Below are positions 56,200-64,000 of a stretch of DNA of 64,000 bases, piece after piece. The notes under the pieces were generated by a model, which was not told where the DNA came from, did not search any database, and was given only the letters and a program-made list of their open reading frames with translations. Source of the DNA: Platerodrilus igneus (taxonomy: Eukaryota; Arthropoda; Insecta; Coleoptera; Lycidae); the NCBI GenBank assembly GCA_036346225.1, contig JARFIW010000663.1:1426001-1490000 (forward strand). The letters run 5' to 3'. Each line of letters starts with the position of its first letter. Within the stretch, counting starts at the first letter, position 1. A program made the position numbers and the translations under genes.

Positions 56200-56880
56200 T
56201 TTCACACGCTAAGGAACGTTCGTTATCATATAATTTATGTCATTATTGTTTTGTCCGTAAAGGTTCCATTAAAGTTCGTATGTGTTCACATACTAACGAA
56301 TGGCTATTCGCATACTTTTTATGTGCACATTCTGCAAGTTAAGAATTCATGTGTTATTGTTTTGACGAACATACATTTGCATACAATTTTAGTGACAATA
56401 CAACATCATAGAGGTCTTCTACATTTACCTGTGCAGTCGCATACTAACGAACGTGAATATTTAATTAATTTGTATGATTATACGGAATCTCCGAAAAGCA
56501 CTTTAGCAGACACAGTTGCATATTAAATAATATGCATGCATTTGTATACAATTTATGTAACTATGCCTCATCACTAAAAAGTTATTTACAAATGCACATG
56601 ATGCCCAATGCTAACAAACTTCCATTCGCATGCAATTTGTGTAATTATGCCGCTTCAATGAAAGGTAATTTACAAATGCATATGAAGTCGCACTCTAAGG
56701 AACGTCCATTTGCCTGCAATTTATGTAATTATGCCACGTCACATAAGGATAGTTTAATAATACATATGAAGTCGTACACTAACAAACGTTCGTTTGTATG
56801 CAACCTGTGTACCTAATTATGTTGTATTACATGAAGGTAGTTTAAAAGTACATATGATGCCGCACTAAAAATAGTGCTAC
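56200..56880 (+). pseudogene. Zinc-finger array copy 6, inverted, 5' fingers only
   Basis: On the plus strand, decayed 5' units (56200-56530; matching the 5' units at 39940-40107 in reverse) lead into good fingers at 56532-56816: CNLCNYASSLKSYLQMH, CNLCNYAASMKGNLQMH, CNLCNYATSHKDSLIIH, then CNLC and a frameshift. A last helix, LKVHMMPH, ends near 56868. It is truncated after about four fingers. Confidence 0.8.
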
Positions 56881-56889
56881 ATATATCTG

Positions 56890-57360
56890 TTTGTGCTCCC
56901 ATAATAAGAGAGTAGTGGTAATCAATCTTTCTGCTTATAACTTTGAACTTTGTAGTCGAATATACTCAAAACCGAAACTGCGGCAACTGACGAGGTAGTA
57001 AAAATTATGATACTTATGGTCGTTAGTGTTTTTATAAAAAAAAACTATGGCCTGCTTTCGGGTCTGACTTTTAATGTCAAATACTTCCGAAATCGGAAGT
57101 GCGGCTGCATTGTGGTTTGAAGCACCATATAACACTAACGAAACACTAAAGATTATGCTGCATATTATCGTTAGTGCTTCTACAACAAAAAAATTGTTGC
57201 CTATTTTCCAATCTGACTTTTGAAGTGATTTCAGAAACAGAAAGGGGTGTGCTTTAGGATTAAAGCGCAACGATGCACTGCATATTATGGAACATACGAT
57301 CGTTAGTGTTCTTATAATAAAAATTTTTAGCCAACTTCTTGATATGAATGTACATTTCTA
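56890..57360. repeat. ~130-bp degenerate tandem repeat, about 3.5 units
   Basis: Units share a core of the form tatgrtcgttagtgyttytataa followed by aaaaa..ttg.gccta.ttt..gatctgac (visible near 57010-57070, 57160-57220, 57295-57350). Divergence is high. It starts right after the inverted finger copy. Confidence 0.55.
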
Positions 57361-58477
57361 TTCATTCTACTTAACGCCAGTTTAATTATACTTATTTTCA
57401 AAGCTCAATTTCGAGAACACTGTTATTTGTAATATGACAGCTTATGATATGTGTATTTTTAATTCAGATATTGTATTGCACAAACAGCTAACGTTAAGGT
57501 TTACCCTACAAATTACGATTATTGTCTAGACTTCCACATACAGACATGGCGATGTCAGTAGTGTTTGTTTAACAAATAGTAGGAAAGATACGTTAGGTGT
57601 TAGAGTGGGGAAGCCCATCGGATCCTTGGATTCAAAAAGAACGGTGCGGCGGAATGTATGGCGGTTCCCGTTAGAATAATCGAAAGTGGTTAATCGATCG
57701 TATTAGATGTTTAAATATGCAAAAGTGTAAAAACCTACATGAACACAATTTAATTGTCAGATAAAAAAAAAGTGCACGATGTGCTATACTTATAAAGAAA
57801 GTATAGAATGATGCTTTGCAGCGGTCCTAGCAGTAAAAAAGCGACTGACTTTTTCAACCAACTACAAGAATAACGGTAGCGCAGAGAAGGGGTATGCATG
57901 TGTTATACAGCGCACTGTTACTATAAAATATGTTAGTTTACGGGTAGCTCGAACGTGTAATTGATCACGATTTATAGCTTCCTTGGAGGTTTAAAAATTC
58001 TGAGACCATTGTCTTTTGAAAAATGTTTGCAAATTATCAAAATGGGAGCGGGTCGAAGTATAAGTTACACGGATGATTGACCGAGTTTTTTTCTGCATTT
58101 TACGAGTGAAGCGAAAGTTAACAGACACTGAGTATCTAATTCTCTATTCGGTGCCACCGACCGCTATGCTGAAGGTTTGGCTCTAGGAAATAAGCAACCT
58201 ACGAAAGTATGGAATACTTGGTATTAATGCTAATTGGTTTAATGACCGCGCTTGTGCACTCTTCGAGTGTCATCAGCAATCTTCGATTGTTTTCAAAATG
58301 TATATATACCATGGCGCTATCCATAGAAGCTGGTCGAAAAAAAAGCCATCCGAAAATATTTTTAATTGCAACTCTTGTGGTGCTTTCTGTACCTGGAAAA
58401 ATGGTCTCAAACGTCACCAGAACTAATGTCGTGGTGTAACATCGCTCAAGGTAAAGCTTATACATCCGTCAGCAGCA
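57361..58477. other. Unassigned sequence
   Basis: Less AT-rich in parts (57590-57680, 58140-58440). Short open frames at 58209-58439 (+) have no recognisable motif. They could belong to the same old element as the relic at 58478. Confidence 0.35.
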
Positions 58478-59113
58478 AAGTACTTAAACTGTGAGTCTTG
58501 CGATATCGCTTTTGCGAGAATGGGCAACTTACTGCGATACTAGGAAAAACAGCACAGTATACCATTAAGCCGTAAACGTTCAGCTTCGCCAGCTGTTAAA
58601 GGGTCTTGTACGAAACAACCACAAATTCTGTGTAAAGTATGCGATTTCGAAGTGTAAAAGACTACGTATGCCGCACACTTGAGGAGCAACAGACATAAAA
58701 ATGCAACAGTTACCGCTACTGGCGAAGATGGCGTAGAAATGGTTAGCACAGCGTTTAACAACCGTACGGCTAGCTATCGCATAAATATCGCCAGTATCGA
58801 CGATGGAGTGTCCGAGCTTCTTTGGAAGCAGAAAGAGCGGTTTATTCGATTAATTAATGAAAAAAGAATACAACATACAGCAATAAAAATCTATTGCGAA
58901 CTCTACGGCGTTTACACCAAAATGGGAGAAGAGACTACCGATGTGAAATTCTTTAACACAAAAAATATGGTTATAACGTCTTCTAGTAATCTGGAAATCT
59001 TAAGCGAAACCATGAGAACAAAATTAGAGGAATTTGAAACACGTGGGGCCGGCAGGTCTTTGGAAAAGGTGCTCTATTTAGAAATAAATATTAATAAATA
59101 TAAGCCGATGTGA
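58478..59113 (+). pseudogene. Relic of a zinc-finger/DNA-polymerase-associated protein of Maverick/Polinton type
   Basis: One continuous plus-strand frame with two stops (after GNLLRY and after CDFEV, TAA at 58655-58657). It begins with a half-finger CESCDIAFARMGNLL, then a C2H2-like CKVCDFEV...TTYAAHLRSNRHKN. A 144-codon open part (58679-59113) follows: FNNRTASYRINIA, HTAIKIYCELYGVYT, VKFFNTKNMVITSSSNLE, GRSLEKVLYLEININKYKPM. This pattern (finger with RSxxHK, FKNRIASYRI-like, ELYGxY, SFNTK, YLEVNINKYNPM-like) is one I know from large arthropod proteins linked to family-B DNA polymerases of Maverick/Polinton-like elements. The polymerase itself is absent. The assignment is by memory of the pattern. 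Confidence 0.5.
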
Positions 59114-59477
59114 AGAGTTCTAGATTAAGAATAAAAATTGTAAATATGTATTTAGAAATGTGATTTACAAAATTTAAACTGTATTAGTAAAAATTGTCTG
59201 TAATAAAAGTTTTAAGAATGGTTTTTAGATTTTCTTTTAGAAATGAGTTGCAGGAAAATTATAATTTAGCATGGATCTAGATATAAGACAGGTGAATAGA
59301 AAAGAATATAAATGAAGTGTGGAAAAAGATAAGTTAAAAATTCTTAGAGATCTTAAGGCGCTAAGGAAAAGTTTGGAGTTGTCGCGCATGGTGTAGTTAG
59401 TAATCGTGTTCCTGCAATTTAGTTTTAAAAAAATTTCTGGCTGGGAAATTTATGTATCATACTCTAAGAAAAAACGC

Positions 59478-59530
59478 CCCGAGTGGTGGATCAAGTGGAT
59501 CGAGTGGATCCCATAAAGTGGATCTATTTT
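59478..59530 (+). repeat. Short GTGGATC minisatellite
   Basis: Iterations of a(a/g)tggatc(g/c) in gagtggtggatcaagtggat and the following bases; about five copies with irregular spacing. Confidence 0.6.
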
Positions 59531-59569
59531 CGGATCATCTAATTCTACTACTCGTTTATTTTAAAAGAA

Positions 59570-59710
59570 ACAAAAATAATCTTTTATATGTTTGCTAGAG
59601 GGTATGTGTGTAAAACGGTAAAACGGCAAGATATATTTATCGCGAAAGAAAGAAAAATTATCTTTTATATGATCGCTAGGAGGTATGTGTGTAAAATTGT
59701 AAGGGGTGGT
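59570..59710 (+). repeat. ~100-bp imperfect tandem duplication
   Basis: aatcttttatatgtttgctagagggtatgtgtgtaaaac (split: aatcttttatatgtttgct, agagggtatgtgtgtaaaa) recurs about 100 bp later as ttatcttttatatgatcgct and aggaggtatgtgtgtaaaa. Confidence 0.6.
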
Positions 59711-59825
59711 CGGATTTTAAATCTGTTTGCAGATTCGGATCCTACGTAAAATTCTAGACTAATGATGTGTCGCATGGCTGAAAAATTTATAAGGACGGTC
59801 AGAAATTGCTGCTGGTAGAAAAATC

Positions 59826-60630
59826 TTAAAATGAGGGTAGCTCCCTGGGGGGATGATGCTATCTAAAAAATGCTTAGAAATTCAGGGAGCTGAAAAAAAA
59901 TGTAATATTAATTGATACCAAACAAAATAGATTTATCGCGAAAGATAAAATGGTTAGTGGAAGAAAACTATTTGGTTCAGAATGTTACCGGTAAAAGCTT
60001 TTAAAATGAGGGTAGCACCCTGAGGGATGATGCTATCTGAAAAATTCCTAGAAATTCAGGTAGCTGAGAAAAATCTAATATTAATTGATACCAAACAAGA
60101 TAGATTTATCACGAAAGATAAAATGGTTAGTGGAAGAAAACTATTTGGTTCAGAATGTTACCGGTAAAAGCTCTTAAAATGAGGGTAGCACCCTGGGGGA
60201 TGATGTTATCTGAAAAATTCCTAGAAATTCAGGTAGCTGAGAAAAATCTAATATTAATTGATACCAAACAAAATAGATTTATCACGAAAGATAAAATAGT
60301 TAGTGGAAGAAAACTATTTGGTTCAGAATGTTACCGGTAAAAGCTCTTAAAATGAGGGTAGCACCCTGGGGGATGATGCTATCTGAAAAATTCCTAGAAA
60401 TTCAGGTAGCTGAGAAAAATCTAATATTAATTGATACCAAACAAGATAGATTTATCGCGAAAGATGAAATAGTTAGTCGAAGGAAACTATTTGGTTCAGA
60501 ATGTTGCCGGTAAAAGTTCCTAAAATGAAAGTAGCTCCTTGGGGACTGATGCTATCTAAAAAATTCCTAGAAATTTAGGTAGCTGAGAAAAATCTGACAT
60601 TAATTGATACTAAATAAGGTAGATTTATAT
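59826..60630 (+). repeat. ~173-bp satellite, about 4.6 units
   Basis: Units start at about 59828, 60003, 60176, 60349 and 60522 with aaaatgagggtagc(a/t)cc. They share gatgatgctatctgaaaaa, attaattgataccaaacaa and ttggttcagaatgttaccgg. Middle units are nearly identical; outer ones diverge. Two units are open for 61 codons each (60155-60340, 60328-60513), but the period is not a multiple of three, so the openness is incidental. The unit length is typical of insect satellite monomers. Confidence 0.9.
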
Positions 60631-61849
60631 CGTGGATAGAAATGTAGATAAAGATTTATCTCGCGGGTGGAAAGAAGGCGGGTGTGACGTAATCAAAATG
60701 GTTGATGTAGTGGTGTCCGAGCAAGGAGGGGAGCAAGGAGGAAGTAGGGAGGAAATCCTTCCCCTCAGATCCTCGTTATGTGTATTTACATGTAAATTTG
60801 GTCCAGATGTGTGAGGAAATGAGGGATTCTGAAAGAAACGAGGTCCCAAGATCCCCAGAAATCCTCTACTCTCAGCCTTTGCTAATTCACTATATCAAAC
60901 CATGGGTTATGTTAAATGGCGTAACTCTTATAAATTCTGTAGTCTAAGGTGTAAGCTTTAAGTTCATTTGAACTACTGACAGCGGCGTTGCCAAATTAAA
61001 ATTATCGGAATTAAAATTATGTATACATAATTGTAAATAGATGAATTAAAATTAGGTGTCCAACATTTTAAATAAGTAAATTAAAATTATATTCAACATC
61101 AATAGAATACTCTGGAGTTGAAGTCATGTTATAAAAAATGTTAAAATGTATAAAATATACCGATGTATAATAAAAGTCGGGTTTAAAATGATCCAGTAAA
61201 TAATATAAATAAAAAGATTAAAATTATATTGTTTTATATGTTGAAATTAAAATGATGCTACTTATACATAACACTAATCGAATCGATGCTTTATTGAATA
61301 TCATTTTAAATAGAAAAGATAAAACATTGTATGGTATAAATTTTAAATAGGAAACTTAGAGTTATTATTCAATTTATAGAAAAAATTTAGAAACAGAGAT
61401 GAAATTGTAATATGTAAACTAAATTTGTATAGTCATTTAAAAAATAATGTAAATGTCCATGGAAATGTAGTTGGCTTAAAATTCAAAGATATTTTTTCTA
61501 GATCAAATGAATTCGATGTAATTATTTTCAGTAGATTAACAGCTTGGTTTAAGTACAAAACGCAAGCTATAGTTAAATACTGAAGAACAATGCAACGATA
61601 AAAAATTAAGCGACATTTTGGCTTTACCAAAAGCAATTCTTATTTAAACAATTAATATTTATTCATATTTCAATATGTTGAATTGATATTTTATGACTTA
61701 GCAATATTTTATGTATAACGAGATGAATTAATGATTTAGATATTTTCAACGCGACATTATAAAATTTGAACAAATTTATTAGATACAGAACTGAAAATAT
61801 TTAAATAAAAATTACAGTGCAATTTACGGATGGACTCGGGCCAGGCTGG
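60631..61849. other. AT-rich sequence with recurring aattaaaattat
   Basis: The word aattaaaatta recurs irregularly between about 61000 and 61260. 60650-60850 is more G-rich (gagcaaggaggggagcaagg). I see no gene. Confidence 0.4.
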
Positions 61850-61970
61850 GCGAGCTTATTAAAAGCCCGGCACGGCCCGACGCAGAAAAGTGACCGGCCC
61901 GGCTCGAGACCCGACTCAAAATAAAAACTGACGGCCCGACCCGAAATTTCGGGCCCGCCCGACTTTCATT
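61850..61970. repeat. GC-rich CCCGAC/CCCGGC-repeat island
   Basis: A ~110-bp island of iterated cccgg/cccgac words (ggcccggctcgagacccgac, gacggcccgacccgaaattt) stands in sequence of very low GC. A weak inversion exists around cgaaatttcg. Confidence 0.7.
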
Positions 61971-64000
61971 CAGTGATTAAGAAGGTATTTTTTTCAGTTT
62001 GTTACACTTTAGGTTCTATACTCTAAGGTATACTTTTAAAGTCTCGGCGGGTAATGTATGAGAGCCACTACGACAGTTGGTAACACAAAAGATATTTGCA
62101 AAATGTTGCGTAATAAGCGGTTACGTCATACTTATGATCAAACTATTATCACATGCAACAAAGATAAATGTACACACGCAAACTGTAGGACTCTTCACAG
62201 CTGGCAGCTACTCTCGCAGCAGTAGGGCGTTATGGGCGTGGGTCATCCTTTTGCCCCCTTGTCGAATCCAGATTAAAATTTGTTTTCTTCTTTCCTATGT
62301 AGAGGTAAGATAACGGAATACAGGTAGGATGAATGATATCAGGTAGAGATGAAAGGAAACCTACATTACCTGAAATAGAAGACAAGATAACGGCACAAAG
62401 ATAACCACTCCGTTCGACGCCTGGTTGACTAGTCCCGACGTGACGGAAATCACCACTCACTTTCCACTCCCCGTCTGCGCAATCTCGAGCGCCAACGCAA
62501 CTATCTAAAGGGACGAAAATGCACGCACAAGTCTTTTAAATTATTGGCGCGCATTCACTTGCAAATTAAAACTAATATTAGAAATGTTTACAGGCCGATT
62601 TTCGGCATGTAACAAGTTATGTTCAACCAGTAACTATCACTTTTTTGTTTGATTTAAGAGTATAATGATTTTTGAGTTATAATCAAGATACTTGTGGAAC
62701 ATACCGAAGTATATTGTTTGATTTTTAGTTCTTTAAAAAATTCTAGAAGTATATAACAAAAGTACAAAGTGTTTAGCAATTTTCAATATTTATGAAATTG
62801 TTACAGACGGATTTTTATAACCTTTTTTACTTTGAGAAACTGAACCTTTTGAAGAGAATTGAAGTTTGATCTATAATTTGATTATCTTTGTTCTAGTTCT
62901 TTTAAATTTTTATATGATCGATTGACAAATTGTGCCAAAGTTCAAGATTTAACACTTTTCGTGAATTAGGGAATGCTAAAAATTAAATAAATTGTTTATA
63001 GGTCATAGCATAAACGGTACCACACTTCATCGGTTAATATCTCAAACAATTGAAAATTGGTACCTAATGTTATTAGAACTTAAGGAACCTGAAAATCAAA
63101 TAATATACCGAATGTTTGCTTAACAAAAGTTATATTTTCAAATTGTGGTATGTAGAGGATACCTTATTCTTTAGAAATACATACTATGTGCTGGAATAGA
63201 AGCAAAATGAAGTAATTGTTTTAGGTTAAAAAGTTTAAAAAAATGATTATCAAAAGGTATAAATCAGTACATAGTTCCTTTTATATACCAATCAAAGTTT
63301 ATTTACTATATTCTTTTTTATGCCATGAGTTCGATAATGGCATTATTATATATTTTCCCGCAATAAATAGAAAACTATATCTGCAGCCAAATTCTACTAG
63401 TGTTACGTTCAGCGACGTAGTTTAAAAGAAACATAAAAACGAGGAAGAAAAAGAAGAAATTTACCGGGCTCAAATCGGCGAGTGGGCGAGGTATTATACT
63501 AACAAAAAAAAATAAGGGAGGCCTGAAATAAAAATATACTCACTCGCGCACAATCAAACACTTACAAACTAAAAACCTCTAATTTAAAAACAAAATTATA
63601 TACAAAACACAATAGTACCAAAAATGAACAATTCGTAGGTACACAATATACATATTTACGAATAAAAAAAGAATCATTTTTAACATGGCGAGCTGCAGTT
63701 TTTAGGTAACCCTCTATATTAATCTTCAAACAAAAACCAAGGGACAAAATTACCCCACTAAAAATCATAGCTGGAAATTAGCATTGTAAGTACTAAATTC
63801 TATACATAAAAATATCCTAATAAAGAAATCAGTAAACATTACAATATCCTCGCACCTACAAACAACCAGTCATTCTACCACCAACAAGGTGATGCATACC
63901 CGTGTACATATGTTGTTTCCAACAACTATCGGGTACCCATGTAAGAAAATTAATGTATGAACACTCACCCTCGAATCACCACCGTCGAGTTGGCTCCTAC
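61971..64000. other. Unassigned AT-rich region to window end
   Basis: Short frames only. 62040-62560 is less AT-rich but has no motif that I recognise. cggcgagtgggcgaggtatt at about 63475-63495 could be an element junction, without support. No tRNA, rRNA or ORF that I can defend. Confidence 0.35.

Overview
This window looks like AT-rich, repeat-choked euchromatin or pericentromere of an arthropod, most likely an insect. The reasons are the errantivirus-like and other Ty3/gypsy elements, a Penelope-like element (PLE), jockey-like and endonuclease-RT LINEs, many (TA)n tracts, and no bacterial-style gene packing. The species cannot be named from the sequence. Almost everything recognisable is a mobile element, a relic of one, or a copy of one C2H2 zinc-finger locus.

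The unifying feature is a zinc-finger gene family built on an 84-bp (28-residue) unit of C-X2-C-X12-H-X3-H with a TNERPF-type linker. It occurs as broken arrays at 1-948 (-), 19562-24846 (-) and 56200-56880 (+), and as one long open array of 24 fingers at 37583-39634 (-). The same upstream flank follows three arrays (949-2310, 24847-25757, 40108-40620) and occurs alone at 14695-15110 and 35345-35830. The downstream flank occurs at 37200-37470 and, inverted, at 55810-56050. The locus has therefore been spread by segmental duplication and at least one inversion, with fingers amplified by unequal exchange inside it.

The elements in order are: a pogo/Tigger-like tail (2350-2870); a tRNA-like SINE and a foldback element between ~200-bp direct repeats (3221-4619); a gypsy gag relic split from its primer site by a rearranged PLE (6980-8720); a near-complete dead PLE (10980-13385) ending in a hammerhead-ribozyme-like motif; an endonuclease-RT LINE interrupted by a jockey-like LINE that itself carries (TA)n and snap-back inserts (16241-19561); a large snap-back in (TA)n (25855-26343); a solo LTR with a 4-bp target duplication (31831-32384); two foldbacks (41388-42058); gypsy element 1 with both LTRs (42350-49579); gypsy element 2 (49580-55809, 3' part lost); a relic of a Maverick/Polinton-associated protein (58478-59113); and a ~173-bp satellite (59826-60630).

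No gene set acts together as a pathway here. The only plausible intact host coding region is the 24-finger open frame. Long stretches (4620-5610, 5670-6690, 9290-10950, 26480-30430, 30900-31830, 32390-33170, 33350-35340, 36440-37200, 57360-58480, 60630-64000) hold nothing I could assign beyond AT-rich sequence and minor repeats. Boundaries are read by eye and are approximate unless a terminus is stated.
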